A model generated the notes under the pieces. The model saw only the letters and a program-made list of their open reading frames with translations. It did not search any database and was not told the DNA's origin. Source: an uncultured Paracoccaceae bacterium (GTDB lineage Bacteria; Pseudomonadota; Alphaproteobacteria; Rhodobacterales; Rhodobacteraceae). Taken from it: DNA of 37,894 nt. The DNA is taken from assembly GCA_945952025.1 (NCBI GenBank), contig CAMFGW010000027.1, positions 1 through 37,894 of the forward strand. Direction: 5' to 3'. Both the position numbers and the translations under genes were made by a program. Below are positions 17,205 to 24,955 of the stretch, piece by piece (positions within the stretch are counted from its first letter, which is position 1; the number at the start of each line of letters is the position of its first letter).

Positions 17205-18185
17205 TCAGGCCACGCGGTCCGGCGGTTCCTTCCCGTCGAAGAAGGCCACGAGGTTGTCCATGACGCGAAAGCCCATCGCCTCGCGCGTGGCGCTGGTCGC
17301 AGAGCCGAGGTGCGGCAGAAGGACCGCGTTCGGCGCGTCCAGTAGCGCCGGGATCACCTGCGGTTCGGCCGAATAGACATCAAGCCCCGCGCCGCCGATC
17401 CGCCCGGCCTTCAGCGCCGCCGCCAGCGCCTCTTCGTCCACCACCTCGCCCCGCGCGGTGTTGATGAGGAAGGCACCGGGCCGCATCATCGCGATCCGCT
17501 CGGCATTGATGAGGTGGCGGTTTGCGGCACCGCCGGGGAAATGCAGCGACACCACGTCCGACGACCTGAGCAGTTCCTCGATGCTCGCCACCTGCCGCGC
17601 GCCGGTCTTGGCCAGGATCGCCGGATCGACCGGCGAGCGGTTGTAGACGAGGATCGGCATCCCGAAACCGAAATGCGCGCGCGCGGCCATCTCTTGCCCG
17701 ATCCGGCCGAAACCGATGATGCCGAGCGTCGCACCCGTCACCTTGGTGCCGATCAGGTGGGTCGGCCGCCAGCCGGTCCAGCGCCCCTCACGCAGTTCGC
17801 GCTCGCCCTCGCCCGCGCGCCGGGCGACCATCAGCATGAGCGTCATCGCCAGGTCGGCGGTGCAGTCGGACAGGACGTCCGGCGTGTTCGTCACCACCAG
17901 GCCGATGGCCTTGGCACGCTCCACGTCGATATGGCTGTAGCCCACGCCGAAATTGCCAAGGATGCGCGCGCGCGGCTGGTTCGGCGCCAGCGCCGCCGCG
18001 TCGACCTTGTCGGTCACCGTCGGGCAGACCGCGTCATATTCCAGAAGCGCGGCCGCGATCTGGGCGGCGCTCAGAGGCTTGTCCTCAAGGTTCGGCGTCA
18101 GCTCGAACCGTTCGGCAAGCGCGCGTTCCACGGCCTCGGGCCAGCGGCGGGTCAGAAGGACGCGGGGGCGCCGGGCAGTGGTCAT
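17205..18185 (-). CDS. hprA: D-2-hydroxyacid dehydrogenase, probable hydroxypyruvate/glyoxylate reductase
   Basis: Reduces hydroxypyruvate to D-glycerate with NAD(P)H, a serine-cycle step; assignment to hydroxypyruvate rests on the neighbours. 326 residues. NAD site GFGRIG at 158-163 and the catalytic set Arg245 (TARGE), Glu274 and His292 (LPHLGS) are all present. The frame runs upstream into mtkB, but ATG 18185 matches the family start and has AAGGAA upstream. It lies 89 bp after mtkB on the same strand, separated by two hairpins, so it is probably part of the sga-mtkA-mtkB transcript with its own level of expression. Confidence 0.88.
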   Translation of the reverse strand: MTTARRPRVLLTRRWPEAVERALAERFELTPNLEDKPLSAAQIAAALLEYDAVCPTVTDKVDAAALAPNQPRARILGNFGVGYSHIDVERAKAIGLVVTNTPDVLSDCTADLAMTLMLMVARRAGEGERELREGRWTGWRPTHLIGTKVTGATLGIIGFGRIGQEMAARAHFGFGMPILVYNRSPVDPAILAKTGARQVASIEELLRSSDVVSLHFPGGAANRHLINAERIAMMRPGAFLINTARGEVVDEEALAAALKAGRIGGAGLDVYSAEPQVIPALLDAPNAVLLPHLGSATSATREAMGFRVMDNLVAFFDGKEPPDRVA

Positions 18186-18212
18186 GGGTGTTCCTTGGGC
18201 TGTCAGGGGGAA

Positions 18213-18269
18213 CGGGGGGCTTCCGCCCCCCGCGCCGTCGATGATGCTTTGCCCCGGCAGGCGGGGCAA
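18213..18269 (-). other. Two intercistronic hairpins between mtkB and hprA
   Basis: TTGCCCC (18249-18255) pairs with GGGGCAA (18263-18269), and CGGGGGGC (18213-18220) pairs perfectly with GCCCCCCG (18225-18232) across a 4-nt loop. Neither is followed by a T-run on the minus strand, so they look like mRNA processing or stability elements, not intrinsic terminators. Confidence 0.6.
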
Positions 18270-18274
18270 GACCC

Positions 18275-19168
18275 TCAGGCGGCCTTGCGGCGCAGCACCT
18301 TCGCGATGGTTTCGCCGATGACCGAGGGGTTTTCCGCGACGGTGACACCGGCCGCCGTCAGGATCTCGACCTTTTCGGACGCGCTTTCCCCAAAAGCCGA
18401 GATGATCGCGCCGGCATGGCCCATGGTGCGGCCCTTGGGTGCGGTCAGGCCGGCGATGTAGGCTATCACGGGCTTGGTCATCTTCGTCTGGATATAGGTC
18501 GCCGCCTCGGCTTCCTGCGGTCCGCCGATTTCGCCGATCAGGCAGACCACTTCGGTCGCCGGATCCTCCTCGAAGGCCTCGAGGATGTCGCGGAAGCTCG
18601 AACCGTTGATCGGGTCGCCGCCGATGCCGACCGAGGTCGACACACCGATCCCCAGGTACTTCAGCTGCTGCGCCGCCTCGTAGCCGAGCGTCCCTGACCG
18701 GCCGACGATCCCGACCGGGCCCGGCAGGTAGATGTGGCCCGGCATGATCCCCAGAAGCGCCTGGCCGGGCGTGATGGTGCCCGCGCAGTTCGGGCCGGTC
18801 AGCACCATGCGCTTTTCCTTGGGATAGCGCAGCATGTAGCGCTTCACTTGGATCATGTCCTGCGCCGGGATGCCGTCGGTGATGCAGACGCAATAGCGGA
18901 TGCCGCCATCGGCCGCTTCCATGATCGAATCGGCGGCGAAGGGCGGCGGCACGAATACGAGGCTCGCATCCGCGCCGGTCGCGGCCACCGCCTCTTTCAC
19001 GGTGTTGAAGACCGGCACGCCGTGGACTTTTTCGCCGCCCTTGCCGGGCACGACGCCGCCGACGACGTTGGTGCCATAGTCCAGCATTTCGCGGGTGTGG
19101 AACTGGGCCATCCGGCCGGTGATGCCCTGCACGATGACGCGGCTCGAGCGGTCAAGAAAGATGCTCAT
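18275..19168 (-). CDS. mtkB: Malate-CoA ligase (malate thiokinase), alpha subunit
   Basis: Small subunit of malate thiokinase, which makes malyl-CoA from malate, CoA and ATP in the serine cycle; homologous to succinyl-CoA synthetase SucD. 297 residues. CoA-binding Rossmann domain at the N-terminus (VQGITGRMAQFH), ligase domain with the phosphorylated histidine His251 in GHAGAII. The sequence follows methylotroph MtkB more than SucD (for example FNTVKEAVxATGA and PPPFAADSIMEAADGG), and the neighbours sga, mclA and gckA settle the malate role. GAGGAG lies ahead of ATG; 11 bp separate it from mtkA. Confidence 0.93.
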   Translation of the reverse strand: MSIFLDRSSRVIVQGITGRMAQFHTREMLDYGTNVVGGVVPGKGGEKVHGVPVFNTVKEAVAATGADASLVFVPPPFAADSIMEAADGGIRYCVCITDGIPAQDMIQVKRYMLRYPKEKRMVLTGPNCAGTITPGQALLGIMPGHIYLPGPVGIVGRSGTLGYEAAQQLKYLGIGVSTSVGIGGDPINGSSFRDILEAFEEDPATEVVCLIGEIGGPQEAEAATYIQTKMTKPVIAYIAGLTAPKGRTMGHAGAIISAFGESASEKVEILTAAGVTVAENPSVIGETIAKVLRRKAA

Positions 19169-19179
19169 GTCGTTACTCC

Positions 19180-20391
19180 TCAGGCCGTCGTCTTGGCGCG
19201 GCTGTGTTGGCTGGTGTTCTGCGCGCTGTCGTTCTTCCAGGCGGTGACCGAGCGCTGCGCGGCCTCCATCAACGACCCCGCGCGGATGATCGGCAGGCCC
19301 GACTGTGCCAGGATCTGCTGGCCAGCCTCCACGTTCGTACCGGCGAGCCGGACGATGACCGGCACGTCAAGCGGTTCGGCCTTCAGGGCCTGCACCACGC
19401 CCTCGGCCACCCAGTCGCAGCGGTTGATGCCGGCGAAGATATTGACCAGGACCGCCTGCACGTTCTTGTCCGAGGTCACGAGCCGGAAGGCCTTTGCCAC
19501 CCGCTCGGGCGTCGCACCGCCACCGATGTCAAGGAAGTTGGCAGGCTCGCCGCCCGCCAGCTTGATCGTGTCCATCGTCGCCATCGCCAGACCGGCGCCG
19601 TTGACGATGCAGCCGATGTTGCCGGTCAGGCCGATGTAGGCCAGGCCCCGGTCGGCGGCGCGCGATTCCCGCGGGTCTTCCTGGCTCTTGTCGCGCAGTT
19701 CCGAGATCTCGATATGGCGGAAGAGCGCATTGCTGTCGAAGGTCATCTTGGCGTCGAGCGCCAGGATGCGCTGGTCCTGGGTGATGACCAGGGGGTTGAT
19801 CTCGACCATGGTCGCATCAAGGTCGCGGAAGGCGCGGTAGCAGCCTTGCAGCGTCCGCACCATCTGCTGGGTGAGCGAGGGCGGGATGCCGAGCGCGAAG
19901 GCGATCTCGCGCGCCTGGAAGTCGCGCAGGCCGACCGCGGGCTCGACGGTCTGGCGCACGATCGACTCGGGCCGCTTGGCCGAGATTTCCTCGATCTCCA
20001 TCCCGCCTTCGCCCGAGGCGACGATCATGATGCGCTGCGAGGTGCGGTCAAGGACGAAGCCCAGGTAGATCTCGCGCTCGAAGGGCGTCGCGGCTTCCAC
20101 ATAGACCCGGTAGACACCCTTGCCCTCGGGCCCGGTCTGGTGCGTCACCAGCTTCATGCCGAACATGTCCGAGGTGACATCGAGGATTTCATGTTCCGAA
20201 CTGCAGAGCTTCACGCCCCCGGCCTTGCCGCGCCCGCCCGCATGGACCTGCGCTTTGACCACCCACTTCGAGCCGCCAAGCTCGCGCGCCCGGTAGGCCG
20301 CCTGTTCGGGGCTGTAGGCCAGCGCCCCATCCGGCACGCCGACGCCGAAGGATTTCAGTATTTCCTTCGCCTGATATTCGTGAATGTCCAT
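19180..20391 (-). CDS. mtkA: Malate-CoA ligase (malate thiokinase), beta subunit
   Basis: Large subunit of malate thiokinase, homologous to SucC. 403 residues: N-terminal ATP-grasp domain ([28 protein letters not shown] at 46-61), then a CoA-ligase domain with the strongly conserved [18 protein letters not shown] and FLDIGGGA stretches. The last 15 or so residues (polar, after the usual end) are a short extension. AGGGAGGGG precedes ATG. It stands 11 bp from sga and 11 bp from mtkB, a tight operon. SucC itself cannot be strictly excluded by reading, but no sucAB/lpd genes are near and the serine-cycle setting is clear. Confidence 0.93.
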   Translation of the reverse strand: MDIHEYQAKEILKSFGVGVPDGALAYSPEQAAYRARELGGSKWVVKAQVHAGGRGKAGGVKLCSSEHEILDVTSDMFGMKLVTHQTGPEGKGVYRVYVEAATPFEREIYLGFVLDRTSQRIMIVASGEGGMEIEEISAKRPESIVRQTVEPAVGLRDFQAREIAFALGIPPSLTQQMVRTLQGCYRAFRDLDATMVEINPLVITQDQRILALDAKMTFDSNALFRHIEISELRDKSQEDPRESRAADRGLAYIGLTGNIGCIVNGAGLAMATMDTIKLAGGEPANFLDIGGGATPERVAKAFRLVTSDKNVQAVLVNIFAGINRCDWVAEGVVQALKAEPLDVPVIVRLAGTNVEAGQQILAQSGLPIIRAGSLMEAAQRSVTAWKNDSAQNTSQHSRAKTTA

Positions 20392-20402
20392 TGTCCCCTC
20401 CC

Positions 20403-21644
20403 TCAGGCGGCCTTCGCCGCGCTGTAATGTTTGTCGAGCCCGGCCTTGACCGCCGCCAGATCGACCGGCGCACCAAGTGCTGCCATGGCGGTGGCGAAAC
20501 GGGTCACGATCTCGGTGATGGCGGCCTGGCTCAGCTGGTTGAGGATGCCGATCCGCACCTGCACCGGTTCCGAAAGCGTCGGCCAGATACCGAAGCCCTG
20601 GGCGCGGCAGGCCTGCACCAGCTCCTTTTCGCGGCCCGTGAACGCGGGCGGCAGGTTCAGCACGACAAGCGAGGTCATGTTCGACGTCACCTCGCAGCCA
20701 AGCGCCGTCACCGCATCGCGAAGCGCCTTCTCATGCAACGCATAGGACGCAGCCTTCGCCGCCCGGCCCAAGATCAGCGTCAAGCGCAGCGCCTCGTGGA
20801 AGGCCGCGACAGCATAGCCCGAATGGGTGCGGTGGTAGCTGCCGGCGGTCACGTCCTTGCCCTCGACCACGCCCCAGTGACGCGCCTCGAGGATCGGATG
20901 GTGGACGTAGGAATGGCAGCCGGTTTTCGCCACTTCCGCGATATAGCGGTCGGTGAAGGAGACGGGCGCATAGGTCAGCGGCAGGCAGAGGACGCCCTTC
21001 TGCGGGCAGGAGGCCCAGCCGACGACGCCCGGATAGTCGTCGATCGAGAAATCCGCGATGCCAAGCGACGACACCGCGTCGATAAGGCCAAGCGCCCCGG
21101 TCGCCAGACAGACGTCAGAGAAGGCGCGCAGGTCGTTGACGCGCCCCGAACCGGTTTCCCAATGCGCCATGAAAGCCCACTTGGGCTTGTGCTGCTTCAG
21201 CGCCGTCTCGATCGTCGCGCGGTCGACCGACTTGCCGTGCGGCACCGTGACGATCGTGACCGAGGCCGGGGTCGGGTTCATCGGCGCCGCCGCCAGTTCT
21301 TCGCGCGTCGCGGCCTTCATGCGGATCGTCAGCCCGTCGATGCCAGAGAAGGTGCCGTTGGTGAAGGCGACCACCGTGTCGCCCGGCAGGATCGCGTTCA
21401 GCATGCAGTCGAGCCCGGAAAAGCCCGTGCCGCCCACGCCGTAGGTGTAGGTGTTCTTCGTCCCCCAGAGCGCGCGCAGCATCTCCTTGCACTCGACCAT
21501 GCCGCGCAGCACGTCGGCCTGCATGTGGTCGGCGAGACCGGCGTTGGCGAAGGCGGCCAGCACGCGGGGGTCGGTGTTGCCGGGGCCGGGGCCGGCGGCG
21601 AGCGTTTCGGGAATGGTGAGCGGCGGGAAGATCACAGCGGTCAT
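20403..21644 (-). CDS. sgaA: Serine-glyoxylate aminotransferase
   Basis: PLP class V aminotransferase that converts serine and glyoxylate to hydroxypyruvate and glycine, linking both arms of the serine cycle. 413 residues. Pyridoxal-binding Lys216 in [15 protein letters not shown]1 Asp189 in [10 protein letters not shown]-terminal GPGPGN substrate-loop motif (about 18-23). First gene of the minus-strand operon sga-mtkA-mtkB(-hprA). No clear Shine-Dalgarno is seen before ATG 21644. Its upstream region is shared with the divergent LuxR-type regulator and holds four GGTAGGT-like half-sites. An alanine-glyoxylate activity is possible in this family. Confidence 0.93.
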   Translation of the reverse strand: MTAVIFPPLTIPETLAAGPGPGNTDPRVLAAFANAGLADHMQADVLRGMVECKEMLRALWGTKNTYTYGVGGTGFSGLDCMLNAILPGDTVVAFTNGTFSGIDGLTIRMKAATREELAAAPMNPTPASVTIVTVPHGKSVDRATIETALKQHKPKWAFMAHWETGSGRVNDLRAFSDVCLATGALGLIDAVSSLGIADFSIDDYPGVVGWASCPQKGVLCLPLTYAPVSFTDRYIAEVAKTGCHSYVHHPILEARHWGVVEGKDVTAGSYHRTHSGYAVAAFHEALRLTLILGRAAKAASYALHEKALRDAVTALGCEVTSNMTSLVVLNLPPAFTGREKELVQACRAQGFGIWPTLSEPVQVRIGILNQLSQAAITEIVTRFATAMAALGAPVDLAAVKAGLDKHYSAAKAA

Positions 21645-21705
21645 GGGGGTATCCGGGGCTCGATGTTAACGTCGGGTCAGAAGATTCGGTTTGCCAAGAT
21701 GCCGC

Positions 21706-21814
21706 AACCTGCCTTACTCCTGCTTTTGTATTTCCTCTTGGGTAGGTATTTTACGACCCATATGGACCGGAATACGGTGGTATACGAACAACAACCTACC
21801 CTATTTGGTAGGTT
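21706..21814. promoter_or_regulatory. Divergent control region with GGTAGGT-type half-sites
   Basis: In the 185 bp between sga and the regulator gene, AACCTGCC (21706-21713), GGTAGGTA (21741-21748), AACCTACC (21793-21800) and GGTAGGTT (21807-21814) are versions of one half-site. The last two form a perfect 8-bp inverted repeat with a 6-bp AT-rich centre, ending 15 bp before the regulator ATG. A possible extended -10 (TG-G-TATACG, 21778-21786) would start transcription at about 21793, so the inverted repeat would cover +1 to +22. The arrangement suggests binding by a dimeric LuxR/FixJ-type protein and autoregulation. Confidence 0.55.
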
Positions 21815-21829
21815 TTAGGGAAAGCGCCC

Positions 21830-22480
21830 ATGTCCGCAACCCAGTCCCCCGGCCCGATCGACCTGTCGCTCGCCGACGGCAACCCGCTGGTTTTGCGCGC
21901 GCTTTCCGAACTTTTCGACCGCGATCCGCGCTTTTCGCTGGTGGCGACATCGGCTACCGCAGAGGGGCTTCTGGGCGCGGTGATGCGGGTTCCGGTCGCG
22001 GTGGCGGTGATCGACTGGCACCTGCCGGCGCTTGGCGGCCAGAAGCTGATCGAGGTGCTGCGCGACCAGCCGAACGCCCCGCGCATCGTGGTCTACGGCG
22101 ACGAATCCCGGGGCGAGGTCACCCGGGCGGCGATGCTGGCGGGGGCGGCGGGCTTCGCTGCCCGGACCGGCCCGGTCGAGCGGCTTCTGGACACCTGCGT
22201 TGCCGTTGCGACCGGACACATGGTCTTTCCCTATCTCGACCTGCGCGAATTGCAGACCGATCCGGTTTCGCAATTGACCCGCCGCGAACGCGCGCTTCTC
22301 GAGGCGCTTGCGAAAGGATTGTCGAACAAGGAACTGGCGGCCGATTTCGACATATCGGCCAATACGGTCAAATTCCACCTGAGCAATCTTTTCGAGAAAC
22401 TCGGCGTAAAGAACCGCGCTCAGGCGATTGCCTTCTATTATTCCTCGCGCCTTGCACAAGAGGCCGCAGCCCGCGGCTGA
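21830..22480 (+). CDS. LuxR/FixJ-type response regulator, orphan, candidate serine-cycle regulator
   Basis: 216 residues: receiver domain (about 10-130) and C-terminal LuxR-type helix-turn-helix (about 147-205, LTRRERALLEALAKGLSNKELA then TVKFHLSNLFEKLGV). The phosphoacceptor Asp62 (VIDWHLP) and one acidic partner (Asp16) are present, but the conserved switch lysine is replaced in GFAARTG (about 108-114) and the beta-4 Thr/Ser position is not obvious, so phosphorylation-dependent switching may be altered. No histidine kinase is adjacent. It sits between sga and mclA, transcribed with the latter or divergent from the former, which makes it the likely local regulator. AGGG is 9 bases before ATG and overlaps the end of the inverted repeat. 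Confidence 0.88.
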   Translation: MSATQSPGPIDLSLADGNPLVLRALSELFDRDPRFSLVATSATAEGLLGAVMRVPVAVAVIDWHLPALGGQKLIEVLRDQPNAPRIVVYGDESRGEVTRAAMLAGAAGFAARTGPVERLLDTCVAVATGHMVFPYLDLRELQTDPVSQLTRRERALLEALAKGLSNKELAADFDISANTVKFHLSNLFEKLGVKNRAQAIAFYYSSRLAQEAAARG

Positions 22481-22603
22481 TGGCGTGCTTATGGATGTTG
22501 CGCGACCATCGCCAACGGCGAAATATTCTTGCTTGACAGGCCCGGTGTTTCACGTCCTTTCTGCCTGCCCATCGTCCAAACCGCAGCACGAGGGATTCGC
22601 GCC

Positions 22604-23581
22604 ATGAGCTTCCACCCCATCGACCAGGCCCCCGCCCGCCTCAACCGAAGCGAACTCGCCGTTCCGGGCAGCGCGCCGCAAATGTTTGAAAAAGCGGCAC
22701 AATCAGAAGCCGACGTGATCTTCCTCGACCTCGAGGACGCGGTCGCGCCCGACGACAAGGCGCAGGCGCGCAAGAACATCATCAAGGCGCTGAACGAGCT
22801 GGACTGGGGCAAGAAGACCATGTCGGTCCGCATCAACGGGCTCGACACCCACTACATGTATCGCGACGTGGTGGACGTGGTGGAACAGGCGGGCGAACGG
22901 CTCGACCTCATCATGATCCCGAAGGTCGGGACGGCGGCGGATGTCTATGCCGTCGATATGATGGTGACGCAGATCGAGGATGCCAAGGGCTATAAGAAGC
23001 GCATCGGTTTCGAGCATATCATCGAAACCGCACTTGGAATGCAGAATATCACAGAGATTGCCGGCGCGTCGAAAAGAAACGAAAGCCTGCATTTCGGCGT
23101 GGCCGATTACGCGGCCTCGACCCGCGCCCGCACGACCATCATCGGCGGCGTCAATCCGGATTATTCGGTGCTGACCGATCCGCTGGAAGACGGCAGCCGC
23201 GAAGTCCACTGGGGCGACATGTGGCACTATGCGCTCGCACGCATGGTCGTGGCGGCGCGCGCGAACGGCCTGCGCCCGGTCGACGGCCCCTTCGGCGACT
23301 TCAACGACCCCGACGGCTACCGCGCCGCCGCCCGCCGCGCCGCGGTCCTGGGCTGCGAGGGCAAGTGGGCCATCCACCCGAGCCAGATCGCCCTGGCGAA
23401 CGAGGTCATGTCGCCCTCCGAAAAGGAAGTGACCCGCGCCAAACGCATTCTCGAGGCGATGGAGCAGGCCGCGAAAGAGGGCAAGGGCGCGGTCTCGCTC
23501 GACGGGCGGCTGATCGACTATGCCTCGATCCGCCAGGCCGAGGTGCTGGTGGCAAAGGCGCGCCAGATTGCCGGGGCCTGA
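22604..23581 (+). CDS. mclA: Malyl-CoA lyase (methylotroph MclA type)
   Basis: Cleaves malyl-CoA to acetyl-CoA and glyoxylate, the last serine-cycle step. 325 residues, CitE-like TIM barrel. Landmarks: LNRSELAVPGS at the N-terminus, FLDLEDAVAPDDK (metal/CoA region, about 44-56), RINGLDTHYMYRD, and GVADYAASTRAR. The wording follows Methylobacterium MclA more closely than the Mcl1 of Rhodobacter sphaeroides that serves the ethylmalonyl-CoA pathway (judged from memory). ATG 22604 is chosen over upstream in-frame ATG 22529 because GAGGGA precedes it. A TTGACA (22533-22538) lies upstream but no good -10 is at 17 bp. The stop codon lies in a 12-bp tandem repeat. Confidence 0.94.
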   Translation: MSFHPIDQAPARLNRSELAVPGSAPQMFEKAAQSEADVIFLDLEDAVAPDDKAQARKNIIKALNELDWGKKTMSVRINGLDTHYMYRDVVDVVEQAGERLDLIMIPKVGTAADVYAVDMMVTQIEDAKGYKKRIGFEHIIETALGMQNITEIAGASKRNESLHFGVADYAASTRARTTIIGGVNPDYSVLTDPLEDGSREVHWGDMWHYALARMVVAARANGLRPVDGPFGDFNDPDGYRAAARRAAVLGCEGKWAIHPSQIALANEVMSPSEKEVTRAKRILEAMEQAAKEGKGAVSLDGRLIDYASIRQAEVLVAKARQIAGA

Positions 23582-24860
23582 GGACGGGCCTGAGGACGGG
23601 CCTGAGGACGGGCCTGAGGACGGGCGCGAAGACGGGCGCGCCGAGGCGCGGCGGCTCTTTGACGTTGCCGTCGCCGCCGCCGACCCGGCTGCGGCGCTGT
23701 CCCGCGCCTTCGACGCCCAGCCCCCGGACCGGCCCGGCCCGGGCGGCCGGACGATCCTGATCGCTGTCGGCAAGGCCGCCGTCCCCATGGCGCGGACGGC
23801 CCTGTCACGGCTTGCCGCCCCGGTCGAGGTCCTGATCGTCACCAACGCAGAGAATGCGAGCCCGGTTCAGGGCGCGAGGCTCAGGGCCACCGGCCACCCG
23901 GTTCCGAACGAGGCGGGGGCTGCGGCGGGTGAAGAGGTGCTGAGCCTTCTGACCCGCGCCACCGCCGCCGACCGTGTGGTGGCGCTGATCTCGGGCGGCG
24001 GCTCGGCGCTTCTGCCGGCACCGGCGCCTGGCCTGACACTCGCCGACAAGGCCGCCGTCAACCGCGCGCTTCTGGCCGGCGGCCTGCCGATCGCAGAGGT
24101 CAACCTGATCCGCCAGCAACTCTCGCGACTGAAGGGCGGCGGCTTCCTGCGCGCGGCCGCACCTGCGCCGGTTGCGGCCTATATTCTGTCGGACGTGGTC
24201 GGCGACGACCTGGCCGCCATCGCCTCCGGCCCGACGGTCGCCCCCCTTGGCACAAGGGCCGACGCGCGCAACCTGCTGATAAGGCGCGGCCTTTGGGACG
24301 CGCTGCCCCAGCCCGTGCGCACGCACCTCTCGGCCCCTGAACCTCAGGCGCCCCCCCTGCCCCCGGCGCGAAACCTGCTGATCGGCTCGAACCGTCTCAG
24401 CCTGCAGGCCATGGCCGCCGCCCATCCGGGCGCGATCCTGGCCGACGCGCCCCTTGAGGGCGACGTGGCCGAGGCGGCCGAGCGCATCATCCTTGCGGCG
24501 AAAGAGGCCCCTCCGGGCGCCTGCCTGATCTTCGGCGGCGAGACGGTGGTGACGCTGAAGGGCAAGGGCCTTGGCGGGCGCAATCAGGAACTGGCGCTCC
24601 GGGTGGCACTGGCAGCCGGACGGATCGGGCGACCCTTCGTCTTCCTGTCCGGCGGCACCGACGGCCGCGACGGCCCGACCGAGGCGGCGGGCGGCATCGT
24701 CGACGACCAGTCCGGCGCCCGCATGCGCGCCGCCGGCATCGACGCACAGGCCCGGCTTGCCGACAATGACAGCAACCCTGCCCTCGCCGCCTCGGGCGAC
24801 CTTCTGATGACCGGCGGCACCGGCCCCCATGTCGCCGATGTGCAGGTCCTGCTCCTGTAG
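23568..24860 (+). CDS. gckA: Glycerate 2-kinase (MOFRL family)
   Basis: Phosphorylates D-glycerate to 2-phosphoglycerate, returning serine-cycle carbon to central metabolism. The protein has the glycerate-kinase N-terminal domain (VGKAAVPMA, SGGGSALLPAPAPGL, LSRLKGGGF) and C-terminal MOFRL domain (FGGETVVTLKGKGLGGRNQE, SGGTDGRDGPTEAAGG). The start is uncertain: no ATG, GTG or TTG lies in frame between the tandem repeat and the conserved LFDVAVAAADP. TTG 23568 (430 residues, AAGG 9 bases upstream, 14-bp overlap with mclA) or ATG 23520 (446 residues) are the options. With either, the N-terminus carries four PEDG repeats plus REDG. It is translationally coupled to mclA. Confidence 0.85.
   Translation: MPGPEDGPEDGPEDGPEDGREDGRAEARRLFDVAVAAADPAAALSRAFDAQPPDRPGPGGRTILIAVGKAAVPMARTALSRLAAPVEVLIVTNAENASPVQGARLRATGHPVPNEAGAAAGEEVLSLLTRATAADRVVALISGGGSALLPAPAPGLTLADKAAVNRALLAGGLPIAEVNLIRQQLSRLKGGGFLRAAAPAPVAAYILSDVVGDDLAAIASGPTVAPLGTRADARNLLIRRGLWDALPQPVRTHLSAPEPQAPPLPPARNLLIGSNRLSLQAMAAAHPGAILADAPLEGDVAEAAERIILAAKEAPPGACLIFGGETVVTLKGKGLGGRNQELALRVALAAGRIGRPFVFLSGGTDGRDGPTEAAGGIVDDQSGARMRAAGIDAQARLADNDSNPALAASGDLLMTGGTGPHVADVQVLLL
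23578..23637 (+). repeat. 12-bp tandem repeat at the mclA/gckA junction
   Basis: Four perfect copies of CTGAGGACGGGC (23578-23625) and a fifth with three mismatches (23626-23637). In the mclA frame each perfect copy starts a TGA stop; in the gckA frame each encodes Pro-Glu-Asp-Gly. A unit of 12 bp keeps both frames whatever the copy number. Confidence 0.97.
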
Positions 24861-24870
24861 CCCCCCCACG

Positions 24871-24883
24871 CCCCCCCCCCCCC
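24871..24883. repeat. C13 homopolymer tract
   Basis: Thirteen consecutive C residues, preceded by C7 at 24861-24867, in the 95-bp gap between gckA and the GntR gene and just upstream of the GntR -35. Such tracts slip in replication and in sequencing, so the length may vary or be in error. Confidence 0.9.
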
Positions 24884-24893
24884 GCCGTCCCCC

Positions 24894-24929
24894 TTGCGCA
24901 GGGGGGCCGGGCCCCTATGATTTGATCAA
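24894..24929 (+). promoter_or_regulatory. Promoter and palindromic operator of the GntR gene
   Basis: TTGCGC (24894-24899), 16-bp spacer, TATGAT (24916-24921). The palindrome TTGATCAA (24922-24929) begins right after the -10 and spans the expected transcription start, a position suited to autorepression. The same palindrome lies before the aminotransferase gene. Confidence 0.6.
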
Positions 24930-24955
24930 TTGGATAAGCCAGCGGAGGCAGGCCG

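Noticed and set aside
18186-18893. Upstream in-frame extension of hprA into mtkB (a fused 562-codon frame)
   Set aside because: The extra part is antisense-free but out of frame with mtkB, and ATG 18185 with AAGGAA fits the dehydrogenase family start.
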